In this document: positions 39,944-49,341 of the stretch, in pieces
Numbering within the stretch: the first letter of the stretch is position 1
How the letters are laid out: each line of letters opens with the position of its first letter
Source of the DNA: CAZTHL01 sp964613585
Lineage (GTDB): Bacteria > Pseudomonadota > Alphaproteobacteria > DSM-16000 > Inquilinaceae
DNA length: 64,000 bases
Direction: 5' to 3'
Assembly: GCA_964613585.1 (NCBI GenBank)
Contig: CAZTHL010000002.1
Location: forward strand, 62,001 to 126,000
Made by a program: the position numbers and the translations under genes
The notes under the pieces: generated by a model
The model's input: the letters and a program-made list of their open reading frames with translations, nothing else
Database searches by the model: none
What the model was told of the DNA's origin: nothing

Positions 39944-41391
39944 TGGCCGCGTCCACGGTTCTGGTGGCCGATGACGACCGGTCGATCCGGACGGTCCTGT
40001 CGCATGCCCTGGCGCGCCTCGGCCACGACGTTCGGAGCACCGGCAACGCGGCCACCCTCTGGCACTGGGTCGAGCAAGGCGACGGCGATCTTGTCATCAC
40101 CGACGTGGTCATGCCGGACGAGAACGGCCTCGACCTCATCCCGCGCATCCGCCGCGTGCGGCCCGATCTGCGGGTCATCGTCATGAGCGCGCAAAACACC
40201 CTGCTGACCGCGGTCAAGGCGGCGGAACGGGGCGCCTTCGAATACCTCCCGAAGCCGTTCGATCTGAAGGAGCTGATCGGCGTCGTCGAGCGCGCGCTGA
40301 CCTCGCCGCGGGCCTCCAGCCTGGAGCCGGGGCCGGAGACCGCGGAGCCCGACGACCAGATGCCGCTGATCGGCCGCTCGCCGGCCATGCAGGACATCTA
40401 TCGCATCATGGCCCGGCTGATGGGCACCGACCTCACGGTCATGATCACGGGGGAGAGCGGCACCGGCAAGGAGCTCGTGGCGCGGGCCCTCCATGACTAC
40501 GGCAAGCGTTGCGGCGGCCCGTTCGTTGCCATCAACATGGCGGCCATTCCGCGCGAGCTCATTGAATCAGAGCTGTTCGGGCACGAGAAGGGAGCCTTCA
40601 CGGGGGCCACCGCGCGCTCGAGCGGTCGCTTCGAGCAGGCTCAGGGCGGCACACTGTTCCTCGACGAGATCGGCGACATGCCGATGGAGGCGCAGACCCG
40701 GCTGCTGCGGGTGCTGCAGGAGGGTGAGTACACCACGGTTGGTGGGCGGACCTCGATCCGTGCGGATGTCCGGATCATTGCCGCCACTCATCGGGACCTG
40801 CGGCATCTGATCCGGCAGGGACTGTTCCGCGAGGACCTGTTCTACCGTCTGAACGTCGTGCCGATCCGACTGCCTCCCCTGCGCGAGCGCCCGGAGGACA
40901 TTCCGGCCCTGGTCCGGCACTTCTTCGCCGCGGCGGTCAAGGAGGGGCTTCCGGCGAAGTCGCTCGACGGGCCTGCGACGGAGCGGCTGAAGCGTCACAG
41001 CTGGGCCGGCAACGTTCGCGAGCTCGAGAACCTGGTGCGTCGCTTGGCCGCCCTCTACAGTCAGGAGGTCATTGGCCTCGATGTCCTGGAGGCCGAGCTG
41101 GCCGATGCCGTCCCGGCCGGCAACAGTCTGGAGGACGAGGGGGCGGACAGCCTGAGCGCCGCGGTCGAGCGACACTTGAAGGACTATTTTTCCGCCCACA
41201 AAGATGGCTTGCCATCGTCGGGCCTTTATGACCGGGTGCTGCATGAAGTCGAGAGGCCGCTGATCACTCTCACCCTTGGCGCGACCAAAGGAAACCAAAT
41301 CAAGGCGGCACAATTGCTTGGGCTCAATCGAAACACCTTGCGAAAGAAGATCCGCGAGCTAGAAATTCAGGTGGTGCGCGGGCTCAAGTGA
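39943..41391 (+). CDS. ntrC: Nitrogen response regulator NtrC
   Basis: NtrC is a sigma54 activator for nitrogen-limitation genes. The 482-residue protein has a receiver domain (phosphoacceptor Asp in DLVITDVVMPDENG), an AAA+ domain with Walker A GESGTGKE, the sigma54-contact loop GAFTGA (HEKGAFTGATARSSG) and FLDEIGDMP (Walker B), and a C-terminal Fis-type helix-turn-helix (NQIKAAQLLGLNRNTLRKKIREL). The longer open frame upstream is antisense to nothing useful and overlaps ntrB; the ATG at 39943 starts the receiver domain. Confidence 0.97.
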   Translation: MAASTVLVADDDRSIRTVLSHALARLGHDVRSTGNAATLWHWVEQGDGDLVITDVVMPDENGLDLIPRIRRVRPDLRVIVMSAQNTLLTAVKAAERGAFEYLPKPFDLKELIGVVERALTSPRASSLEPGPETAEPDDQMPLIGRSPAMQDIYRIMARLMGTDLTVMITGESGTGKELVARALHDYGKRCGGPFVAINMAAIPRELIESELFGHEKGAFTGATARSSGRFEQAQGGTLFLDEIGDMPMEAQTRLLRVLQEGEYTTVGGRTSIRADVRIIAATHRDLRHLIRQGLFREDLFYRLNVVPIRLPPLRERPEDIPALVRHFFAAAVKEGLPAKSLDGPATERLKRHSWAGNVRELENLVRRLAALYSQEVIGLDVLEAELADAVPAGNSLEDEGADSLSAAVERHLKDYFSAHKDGLPSSGLYDRVLHEVERPLITLTLGATKGNQIKAAQLLGLNRNTLRKKIRELEIQVVRGLK

Positions 41392-41448
41392 GCCGGCGCG
41401 ACGATGCGGTCGGACCGGCCGGAGCCGGCAGCCGGCGATTGAAGGACC

Positions 41449-43734
41449 ATGAGCGACATCACGGCCGAGCCATCCCGATCGTCCTGGCATCAGCTGGGCC
41501 GCTGGGCGGCGCGGGTGGGCATGGGCAACACGCTCGCGCTGGTGCTGACAGTCGCCGCGCTGGCAGCCGGCACTGCGACCTATGTCGCGCTGACCGAGGG
41601 GCCAGAGCTCGGCCACGATACCGACACAATCTATCTGCTGCTCAATCTCGATCTGGCCATCCTGCTGATGCTCGGCGCGGTCGTTGCCCGTCGGCTGGTG
41701 GCCCTGTGGGCACGGCGTCGCCGCGGCACCGCCGGCTCGCGTCTGCATGTGCGCCTGGTCGCCTTGTTCAGCCTTGTCGCGGTGGCTCCGGTCATCCTGG
41801 TCGCGGGCTTCTCCGCCCTGTTCTTTCATCTCGGTGTCCAATCCTGGTTCTCCGAACGGGTCAGCACCGCGGTCAACGAATCCTTGTCGGTCGCGCAGGC
41901 CTATCTGCAGGAGCATCAGCAGGTGCTTCGGGCGGATGCCCTGGCCATGGCCAATGACATCAATCGGGAAGCGCCACGCCTTATCGAGAGCAACGAGTTC
42001 TTCAACCAGTTCGTGTCGACCCAGGCCGTTCTGCGCAATCTGACCGAGGCGCTGATCTTCGACGGGTCAGGGCGCACCCTGGCGCGATCGTCGCTGACCT
42101 TCGCCCTGCAGTTCGAGACGATCGCCGAGGATGTTCTGGAGCAGGCGCGCCGTGGCGAGGTGGTGCTGCTCACCAACGAGAACGACGACCGCGTCCGCGC
42201 CGTGGTGCAGCTCGACCGCTTCGTCGACACCTATCTGCTGGTCGGCCGCCTGGTCGCCCGCAACGTCCTGGCGCACATGGATCGCGCGGAAGGGGCGGTG
42301 GCTGAGTACCAGCAGCTGCAGGAACGACAGTCGGCGCTGCAGATCACCTTCACGCTGATCTACATCGTGGTGGCGCTGCTCTTGCTGCTGGTGGCTGTCT
42401 GGGTGGGCCTGGTCATGGCCGACCAACTGGTACGGCCGATCAGCACCCTTATCGGTGCCGCGGAGCGGGTTCGTGCCGGCGATTTGTCGGCCCGCGTCCC
42501 GACGACCGCGACCGGTGACGAGCTGGGCAGCCTGTCGCGGGCGTTCAATCGCATGACCAGCCAGCTTGAAAGCCAGCGTCGAGAGCTGATCGAGGCCAAC
42601 CGGCAGCTCGACCTGCGCCGTCGCTTCACCGAAACGGTGCTGTTCGGGGTGTCGGCCGGCGTGCTTGGGCTCGACGAGGAAGGACGGATCAACCTGCCGA
42701 ACTCATCGGCCAGCGTGCTGCTGGGCATGGAGGCCGATGATCTGCTCGGGCGTCCCGTTGCCGACGTGGTGCCCGAGGTGGCCGGCCTGCTCGAGGAGAT
42801 CGATCGACGCGGCGGCCGACTGGTGGAGACCCAGGTCAAGCTGCGCCGCGGCGCCGAGCTGAGAACGCTGCTGGTGCGCATAGCCGCCGAGCGGCTCGAC
42901 GGGCGGGTCGCCGGCTACGTGGTGACCTTCGACGACATCACGGAACTGCTCTCGGCGCAGCGCAAGGCCGCCTGGGCCGACGTCGCCCGGCGGATCGCCC
43001 ACGAGATCAAGAATCCGCTGACACCCATCCAGCTTTCGGCGGAACGCCTCAAGCGACGATATCTCCGCGAAATCACCAGCGACCCCTCGGTGTTCGTCAA
43101 CTGCACGGAGACCATCGTGCGCCAGGTCGGAGACATCGGCCGCATGGTCGATGAGTTTTCCGCCTTCGCCCGGATGCCGTCACCGGTGATGAAGACCCAT
43201 GACCTGTTCACCCTGTGCCAGGAGGCCGTGGATCTGCAGCGGCATGCGTACACGGGGATCGAGTTCGTCCTCGAGGTGCCGGAGGTGCGGCCGTTGGTGG
43301 CCTGCGACGCGCGCCAGGTGTCGCAGGCGCTGACCAATCTGCTGCAGAATGCCATCGACGCCATCGAAGGGCGGGCCGCCGACCAGGAGGAGCCGTTGCC
43401 GACCGGCTGGCTCCGGGTCTCGCTGCTGGTGGACGATAAGGAGGTGGCGGTACAGGTGGAGGACAACGGCAAGGGACTGCCTGAGGAGGATCGCGACCGC
43501 CTGACCGAGCCCTATGTCACGACGCGCGCCAAGGGCACGGGCTTGGGTCTCGCTATTGTAAAGAAAATCATGGAGGATCACGCTGGACACTTGGTCCTGG
43601 AGGACCGTCCCGGCGGTGGCGCGCGTGTCCGACTCATCTTCACACGAGAAAAGGCAAACACCCGTGTCGAGCTGGAGCCGTCCGATGCCAGCGACCAGTC
43701 CGAAGCGCGCGAGCAAGTCCGCCATGGCACATGA
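41449..43734 (+). CDS. ntrY: Membrane sensor histidine kinase NtrY
   Basis: NtrY is the sensor of the NtrYX pair, linked in alphaproteobacteria to nitrogen, redox and envelope control. The 761-residue protein has three N-terminal membrane helices (about 30-115), an extracytoplasmic region (about 130-300), another helix (about 303-325), a HAMP domain, a PAS domain (about 395-500), the H-box RIAHEIKNPLTPIQLSAERL, the N-box LTNLLQNAIDAIEG and the G2 box GTGLGLAIV. Its 3' end overlaps ntrX by 11 bases. Confidence 0.96.
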   Translation: MSDITAEPSRSSWHQLGRWAARVGMGNTLALVLTVAALAAGTATYVALTEGPELGHDTDTIYLLLNLDLAILLMLGAVVARRLVALWARRRRGTAGSRLHVRLVALFSLVAVAPVILVAGFSALFFHLGVQSWFSERVSTAVNESLSVAQAYLQEHQQVLRADALAMANDINREAPRLIESNEFFNQFVSTQAVLRNLTEALIFDGSGRTLARSSLTFALQFETIAEDVLEQARRGEVVLLTNENDDRVRAVVQLDRFVDTYLLVGRLVARNVLAHMDRAEGAVAEYQQLQERQSALQITFTLIYIVVALLLLLVAVWVGLVMADQLVRPISTLIGAAERVRAGDLSARVPTTATGDELGSLSRAFNRMTSQLESQRRELIEANRQLDLRRRFTETVLFGVSAGVLGLDEEGRINLPNSSASVLLGMEADDLLGRPVADVVPEVAGLLEEIDRRGGRLVETQVKLRRGAELRTLLVRIAAERLDGRVAGYVVTFDDITELLSAQRKAAWADVARRIAHEIKNPLTPIQLSAERLKRRYLREITSDPSVFVNCTETIVRQVGDIGRMVDEFSAFARMPSPVMKTHDLFTLCQEAVDLQRHAYTGIEFVLEVPEVRPLVACDARQVSQALTNLLQNAIDAIEGRAADQEEPLPTGWLRVSLLVDDKEVAVQVEDNGKGLPEEDRDRLTEPYVTTRAKGTGLGLAIVKKIMEDHAGHLVLEDRPGGGARVRLIFTREKANTRVELEPSDASDQSEAREQVRHGT

Positions 43735-45130
43735 AGTCCTGGTCGTGGACGATGAGGCCGATATCCGGATGCTGATCTCGGGCATCCTGGAGGATGAAGG
43801 CTTCACCACCCGCGCGGCAGCGAACGCCGACGCGGCGCTGGAAAGCCTCCGGGCGCGCCAGCCGAGCGTCGTGCTGCTCGACGTCTGGCTTCAGGGCAGC
43901 CGGATGGACGGGCTCGAGCTCATCGACGAGATCAAGCGCGACTACCCGATCCTGCCGATCATCATGATCAGCGGGCACGGCACCATCGAGATGGCGGTCT
44001 CGGCGATCAAGCGGGGCGCCTACGAGTTCATCGAGAAGCCATTCAAGGCCGACCGGCTCCTGCTGATGGTCGAGCGGGCGATCGAGGCCGCCCGGCTTCG
44101 GCGCGAGAACGCGGAGCTGCGCCAGCGAGCGGGAGGCGAGGTCGAGTTGATCGGCCGGTCGTCGGCCATCCACCACCTCCGCCAGCAGCTCGATCGGGTG
44201 TCGCCCACCGGCAGTCGCGTGCTGATAACCGGGCCGGCCGGCGTCGGCAAGGAGGTCATCGCGCGGCTCCTGCACCAGCTGTCGCGCCGCTCGGCCGGGC
44301 CGTTTGTCGTCCTCAACTGCGCGGCCATGCATCCGGATCGCCTGGAGGAGGAACTGTTCGGCACCGAAGGGACGAACGGCGTCGGACCGCGCCGGATCGG
44401 TACCCTTGAGCAGGCCCATGGCGGCACGCTGCTGCTTGACGAGGTCGCGGACATGCCGCTGCCGACCCAGGGAAAGATCGTCCGGGTGCTGCAGGAGCAG
44501 ACCTTCACCCGGGTCGGCGGGACGCGTCCGGTGGAGGTCGACGTCCGGGTGATCGCCTCGTCGAACCGGGACCTGCCGTCCCAGATCGAGGAGGGCCGCT
44601 TCCGCGAGGATCTCTATTATCGGCTGAACGTTGTGCCGATCCGGGTGCCGGCGCTGATCGAGCGCCGCGAGGACATCCCGGTGCTGTCCCGGCATTTCAT
44701 GGCGCGCGCGGCGGAGGCGCAAGGCCTTCCGTCCCGTGAGATCGGCGAGGACGCCATGGCGGCGCTGCAGGCGTATCACTGGCCGGGGAACGTCCGACAG
44801 TTGCGCAACGTGGTCGACTGGCTGCTGATCATGGCCAGCGGCGACAGCAGCAGCCCGATCCGCGCGGATATGCTGCCGCCCGAGATCGGCGCGATCGCTC
44901 CCGCCGTCGTGAAATGGGATCGAGGCGGCGAGATCATGGGCCTGCCGCTGCGCGACGCGCGCGAGCTGTTCGAGCGAGAGTACCTGCTGGCCCAGGTGAA
45001 CCGCTTCGGTGGCAACATCAGCCGGACCGCCGAATTCGTCGGCATGGAACGATCGGCCCTGCACCGGAAGCTGAAGAGCCTTGGTGTCCATGGCGGTGAC
45101 CGCGGCACCGCGAAGATCGCCGCCGATTAG
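43724..45130 (+). CDS. ntrX: Response regulator NtrX
   Basis: The 468-residue protein begins MAHEVLVVDDEADIRM at the ATG overlapping the ntrY stop. It has a receiver domain (Asp in VVLLDVWLQGSRMDG), an AAA+ domain with Walker A GPAGVGKEV and LLLDEVADMP, and a Fis-type HTH (GNISRTAEFVGMERSALHRKL). At the position of the sigma54-binding GAFTGA loop it reads LFGTEGTNGVGPRRIG, so the loop is missing. This is a known trait of NtrX proteins and argues against classical sigma54 activation. An ATG 13 codons upstream (43685) is less likely. Confidence 0.95.
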   Translation: MAHEVLVVDDEADIRMLISGILEDEGFTTRAAANADAALESLRARQPSVVLLDVWLQGSRMDGLELIDEIKRDYPILPIIMISGHGTIEMAVSAIKRGAYEFIEKPFKADRLLLMVERAIEAARLRRENAELRQRAGGEVELIGRSSAIHHLRQQLDRVSPTGSRVLITGPAGVGKEVIARLLHQLSRRSAGPFVVLNCAAMHPDRLEEELFGTEGTNGVGPRRIGTLEQAHGGTLLLDEVADMPLPTQGKIVRVLQEQTFTRVGGTRPVEVDVRVIASSNRDLPSQIEEGRFREDLYYRLNVVPIRVPALIERREDIPVLSRHFMARAAEAQGLPSREIGEDAMAALQAYHWPGNVRQLRNVVDWLLIMASGDSSSPIRADMLPPEIGAIAPAVVKWDRGGEIMGLPLRDARELFEREYLLAQVNRFGGNISRTAEFVGMERSALHRKLKSLGVHGGDRGTAKIAAD

Positions 45131-45157
45131 TCAGACCGCGTCCAATCCGGCACGTCC

Positions 45158-46531
45158 ATGAAGGTGATCGTCTGCGGCGCGGGGCAGGTGGGCTCGAACA
45201 TCGCCCGCTACCTCGCTCAGGAAGGCAACTTCGTGACGGTCATCGATCAGTCGCCCGAGTTGATCCAGAAGCTGTCCGAGACGCTCGATGTCCAGGCCAT
45301 GGTCGGCCACGCGTCCAGTCCGCCGGTGCTTGAGCGGGCCAGCGCCGCCGACGCCGACATGATCATCGCCGTTACCCAGTCGGACGAGGTCAACATGATG
45401 GCCTGCCAGGTGGCGCACTCGCTGTTCAGCGTGCCCACCAAGGTCGCGCGCGTGCGCCACCAAGCGTACCTGGACCCGATCTGGGCGGATCTTTACAGCC
45501 GTCACAATCTGCCGATCGACGTCATTATCTCGCCCGAGATCGAGGTGGCCAAGGCCATTGAGCGGCGCCTCCAGGTGCCTGGTGCCTTCGACATGATCCC
45601 TCTGGCGGACGGGCTGATCCGGCTGATCGGCGTGATCTGCACCGATGACTGCCCGATCATCAACACTCCGCTCAGGCAGCTGACCGGCCTCTTCCCGGAC
45701 CTGAACATCGAGGTCGTCGCCATTGTCCGGCGCGACCGTCCGATGATCCCGGACAGCAACGATCAGATGCTGCCGGGCGACGAAGTGTATTTCGTCACCG
45801 ACAGCACTCATGTCAGCCGGGCGATGGCGGTGTTCGGCCACGAGGAGCCCGAGGCCCGACGGGTGGTCATCATCGGTGGCGGCAATATCGGCTTCTGCCT
45901 TGCAGAGCTTATCGAGGCGCACCATCCGCAGGTGACCGCCCGGATCATCGAGGCCAATCGAGGCCGCGCGGAGCGGATTGTCCAGCAGCTGTCGCGCACC
46001 ACCGTCCTGCGCGGCGACGGTCTCGATCCCGAACTGCTGGAGGAGGCCAATGTCCGGGCCTCGGAGACCGTGGTCGCGGTGACCAACGACGACGAGGTGA
46101 ACATTCTCGCCTCCCTCCTGGCCAAGCGATACGGCGCCCAGCGGGCGATCACGCTTATCAACAAGACGACCTACACGCCGCTGGTCACCACGCTCGGCAT
46201 CGATGCCGTGGTCACCCCTCGATCCATCACGGCCTCTACGATCCTGCAGCACGTCCGGCGCGGCCGTATCAAGGCGGTCCACTCCCTGCGGGACTTTGCG
46301 GAGGTGATTGAGGCCGAGGCGCTCGAGACCTCGAGCCTCGTCAACACGCCCATCAAGAACATCCGACTGCCGTCGGGGGTTATCCTCGGCGCCCTGGTGC
46401 GGGGAAAGCAGGTCATCATCGCCCGGCCGGGCACGGTCGTCAGGCCTCACGACCGCGTCATCCTCTTGGCCTCGTCCGGCTCGGTGAAGAAGATCGAGAA
46501 GCTGTTCGCCGTGCGGCTGGAATTTTTCTGA
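45158..46531 (+). CDS. trkA: TrkA, cytosolic regulatory subunit of Trk potassium uptake
   Basis: TrkA binds NAD(H) and gates the TrkH/TrkG K+ channel. The 457-residue protein holds two RCK units, each with a Rossmann start (VIVCGAGQVGSNIARYLAQ at residue 3 and VVIIGGGNIGFCLAELIEA near 237), each followed by a TrkA-C domain. The membrane partner TrkH is not next to it in this window, though it often is in related genomes. It lies 27 bp after ntrX. Confidence 0.96.
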   Translation: MKVIVCGAGQVGSNIARYLAQEGNFVTVIDQSPELIQKLSETLDVQAMVGHASSPPVLERASAADADMIIAVTQSDEVNMMACQVAHSLFSVPTKVARVRHQAYLDPIWADLYSRHNLPIDVIISPEIEVAKAIERRLQVPGAFDMIPLADGLIRLIGVICTDDCPIINTPLRQLTGLFPDLNIEVVAIVRRDRPMIPDSNDQMLPGDEVYFVTDSTHVSRAMAVFGHEEPEARRVVIIGGGNIGFCLAELIEAHHPQVTARIIEANRGRAERIVQQLSRTTVLRGDGLDPELLEEANVRASETVVAVTNDDEVNILASLLAKRYGAQRAITLINKTTYTPLVTTLGIDAVVTPRSITASTILQHVRRGRIKAVHSLRDFAEVIEAEALETSSLVNTPIKNIRLPSGVILGALVRGKQVIIARPGTVVRPHDRVILLASSGSVKKIEKLFAVRLEFF

Positions 46532-46578
46532 GCGGCCAGCGGCGAGCTCGGCAATCAAAGAGAGAAAGGTAGCAGCGG

Positions 46579-47442
46579 ATGCCGCGCATTGCCTATGTCA
46601 ACGGGCAGTTCCTGCCGTTGCCGCACGCATGCGTTCATATCGAGGATCGAGGGTTCCAGTTTGCCGATGGTGTCTACGAGGTCATCGCCGTGCGGCACCG
46701 GCAGCTTGTGGACGAGGCACCCCATCTCGATCGCCTGGAGCGATCGTTGCGGGAGATCCGGCTGGAGGCACCGGTGTCCCGGCGCGGTCTGGAGGTGCTG
46801 CTGCGCCGGCTGGTGGACCGCAACCGGCTCCGAGACGGGCTTGTCTACCTTCAGGTGACGCGCGGTGTGGCACGGCGCGACTTCATGTTTCCGGTCAACG
46901 CGCGTCCGAGCCTGGTGATGACCGCACGACCCGCCTCGCTCAATCCTGCGGGCTTGTTCGAGCACGGTGTGAAGGTCGTCACGATCCCCGATATCCGCTG
47001 GAAGCGGCGCGATATCAAGTCCATCGCCTTGCTTCCTCAGGTTCTGGGCAAGCAGAGGGCGGCGGATGCCGGAGCCTTCGAAGCCTGGCAGCTGGACGAT
47101 GACGGCTATGTCACCGAAGGCTGCTCCTCGAATGCCTGGATCGTCACGCGTGAGGGGGAGCTGATAACCCGTGAGCTGAGCCCGATGATCCTGAGCGGGG
47201 TCACGCGACGGTCGATGCTGCAACTCGCCGACAGGGAGCGCGTTTCTGTGCAGGAGCGGGCTTTCACCCTGGAGGAGGCGCTGCGAGCGCGGGAGGCATT
47301 CCTGACCAGTGCAACAAGCTTCATACTACCGATTGTTCAGATCGATGATCGCCTTGTCGGAGACGGCAGGCCAGGAACGATCACGCGCCGGCTGCGCGAG
47401 CTGTACTGGCAGCATGCCGGCCGCGGCGCGGACGAAGCGTGA
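46579..47442 (+). CDS. dat: D-amino-acid aminotransferase-like class IV PLP enzyme
   Basis: The 287-residue protein matches the class IV aminotransferase fold: FLPLPHACVHIEDRGFQFADGVYEVIAV at the start, the PLP Lys in RWKRRDIKSIALLPQVLGKQ and VTEGCSSNAWIV with the phosphate-binding SGVTRRSML later. D-alanine and branched-chain or 4-amino-4-deoxychorismate enzymes share this fold. The order RGFQFADGVYE and the chain length favour D-alanine transaminase, which supplies D-glutamate or D-alanine to the cell wall. Substrate remains an inference. Confidence 0.88.
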   Translation: MPRIAYVNGQFLPLPHACVHIEDRGFQFADGVYEVIAVRHRQLVDEAPHLDRLERSLREIRLEAPVSRRGLEVLLRRLVDRNRLRDGLVYLQVTRGVARRDFMFPVNARPSLVMTARPASLNPAGLFEHGVKVVTIPDIRWKRRDIKSIALLPQVLGKQRAADAGAFEAWQLDDDGYVTEGCSSNAWIVTREGELITRELSPMILSGVTRRSMLQLADRERVSVQERAFTLEEALRAREAFLTSATSFILPIVQIDDRLVGDGRPGTITRRLRELYWQHAGRGADEA

Positions 47443-47467
47443 GCGGGGCGGTCATGAGACGTGTCGC

Positions 47468-47496
47468 TTGGCGGCGACCATCTTCGTTACCATATC
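47468..47496 (+). promoter_or_regulatory. Possible sigma70 promoter for hfq
   Basis: TTGGCG (47468-47473) and CATATC (47491-47496) are 17 bp apart in the 128-bp gap between dat and hfq, 75 bp before the hfq start. The match is moderate; no other signal in the gap is better. Confidence 0.3.
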
Positions 47497-47570
47497 GCCC
47501 AAGGTGAATCGGATGATTGCCCAGAGCCCGGGACCCGGCTCCAACAATACAGAATGCGCGGGGCGGACCA

Positions 47571-47813
47571 ATGTCGGAAAAGACTCAAAATGTACAGGAT
47601 GTGTTCCTGAACCACGTGCGCAAGAACAAGATGCCGGTAACCATCTTCCTGGTGAATGGTGTAAAGCTTCAAGGTATCATAACTTGGTTTGATAATTTTT
47701 CGGTTTTATTAAGGCGTGACGCTCATTCCCAGCTGGTGTACAAGCACGCAATCTCCACGGTGATGCCGGCACACCCGATTCAATTGTTTGAGCCGCAAAA
47801 GGAAGAAGCCTGA
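47571..47813 (+). CDS. hfq: RNA chaperone Hfq
   Basis: Hfq hexamers pair small RNAs with mRNAs. The 80-residue protein has the Sm1 motif VQDVFLNHVRKNKMPVTIFLVNGVKLQGIITWFDNFSVLLRR and the Sm2 motif YKHAISTVMP, with a short tail typical of alphaproteobacteria. The base composition of the coding region is noticeably more AT-rich than its neighbours. An upstream in-frame ATG (47517) would add 18 unconserved residues. hflX begins directly at the stop. Confidence 0.98.
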   Translation: MSEKTQNVQDVFLNHVRKNKMPVTIFLVNGVKLQGIITWFDNFSVLLRRDAHSQLVYKHAISTVMPAHPIQLFEPQKEEA

Positions 47814-49196
47814 TTGATCTCGCACGGCTCGAACGGAATGGATCACCGATCTCGTGAAGGATCGGCAGGCCGGGAAACGGCGCTGGTGATCCGACCGGTT
47901 CTTGATGGCGCGGCATCGGCCGGCCGTCAGCCTGAGGCTTGCCTTGAGGAGGCGGTGGGACTGGCCCGGGCGATCGCCCTCGAGGTGCTCGGGCAGGCCT
48001 GTGTTCGTGTTCCTCGGCCGCAGCCGGCGACCCTTCTGGGGCGAGGCGCGGTGGAGCAGACGTCGGCGGAGATCCGGGCGCACGAGCCTGACGTGGTCAT
48101 CGTTGATGCCGGCCTTTCACCCATCCAGCAGCGCAACCTGGAGCAACGCTGGCAGGTCAAGGTGATTGACCGCACCGGACTGATCCTCGAGATCTTCGGG
48201 GAGCGTGCCCGTACCCGGGAGGGCCAGCTTCAGGTCGATCTGGCGCATCTTTCCTATCAGCGGTCCCGCCTTGTCCGTTCCTGGACGCACCTGGAGAGGC
48301 AGCGCGGTGGCGCGGGGTTCATGGGCGGCCCCGGCGAGCGGCAGATCGAGCTTGATCGTCGACAGATCGACGACCGCATCGTCCATATCAAGCGTGAGCT
48401 GGAGTCGGTGCGGCGAACGCGCTCCCTTCACCGCGGCGCACGCGCGCGGGTGCCCTATCCGGTCGTCGCCCTGGTCGGCTACACGAACGCCGGCAAGTCG
48501 ACCCTCTTCAATCGCCTGACCGCGGCCGACGTGATGGCGCAGAGCATGCTGTTCGCCACGCTGGACCCGACGATGCGGCAGGTCGACCTCGACGGCGGAC
48601 GACGGATCATCCTGTCGGACACGGTCGGCTTCATCGCGGATCTGCCAACACATCTGGTCGCCGCTTTCCGCGCGACGCTCGAGGAGGTGCAGAACGCCGA
48701 TCTCGTCGTCCATGTTCGCGACATCGCCCACCCGGACAGCGAGGCGCAGCGCGACGATGTCGCTCGCGTTCTGAAGGACCTTGGCATCGACACGGGCGCC
48801 GACAGCCGCATCATCGAGGCCTGGAACAAGATCGATGCTTTGCCGGCGGCGAAACGGGACGTGCTGCTCCGGCGCAGCACGGAGCGGGAGGATGCCGTGG
48901 CGATCTCCGCTCGGACCGGCGATGGATGCGAGCGCCTCCGTCGCTTTATCGCCGACCGGATCAACGCGGATCGCGACATTGTCGACCTCCGCGTCGATCT
49001 GAGCGACGGGGGCATGCTGGCTTGGCTGTACCGGAGAGGAGAGATCGTCGAGCGGCAGGACGACGAAAAGACGGCACATCTGAAGGTTCGGCTCGACCCG
49101 GCAAACCAGGCCCGGCTCCGACACCGGCAGGAGCAGGGGCAGGGGACCTCGGCAGGGCACGCCGTTCGCGAGGCGGATGGGCCGGTCGACGCCTGA
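47814..49196 (+). CDS. hflX: GTPase HflX
   Basis: HflX is a ribosome-associated GTPase that splits stalled or heat-damaged 70S ribosomes. The 460-residue protein has the N-terminal HflX domain (VRVPRPQPATLLGRGAVEQ, then DAGLSPIQQRNLEQ and the GERQIELDRR segment) and the G domain with G1 GYTNAGKST, switch LFATLDPTMRQ, G3 DTVGFIADLP and G4 NKID. The start is a TTG abutting the hfq stop with GGAAGAAG upstream; an ATG at 47838 is the alternative. The hfq-hflX pair is conserved in proteobacteria. Confidence 0.95.
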   Translation: MISHGSNGMDHRSREGSAGRETALVIRPVLDGAASAGRQPEACLEEAVGLARAIALEVLGQACVRVPRPQPATLLGRGAVEQTSAEIRAHEPDVVIVDAGLSPIQQRNLEQRWQVKVIDRTGLILEIFGERARTREGQLQVDLAHLSYQRSRLVRSWTHLERQRGGAGFMGGPGERQIELDRRQIDDRIVHIKRELESVRRTRSLHRGARARVPYPVVALVGYTNAGKSTLFNRLTAADVMAQSMLFATLDPTMRQVDLDGGRRIILSDTVGFIADLPTHLVAAFRATLEEVQNADLVVHVRDIAHPDSEAQRDDVARVLKDLGIDTGADSRIIEAWNKIDALPAAKRDVLLRRSTEREDAVAISARTGDGCERLRRFIADRINADRDIVDLRVDLSDGGMLAWLYRRGEIVERQDDEKTAHLKVRLDPANQARLRHRQEQGQGTSAGHAVREADGPVDA

Positions 49197-49341
49197 GGAT
49201 TCGGTCGGCGCCCCACGCCCTTCCTGAGCCGGCCCGAATCTGGTGGTCGATCCGCCGCTGGTGGCTGGTACTGTCGCGGATGACGATCGCGCAAGGCCGG
49301 CACCGCCTCTTCTCGCACGAGGCGGGCGGGCGGAGAGGGGC

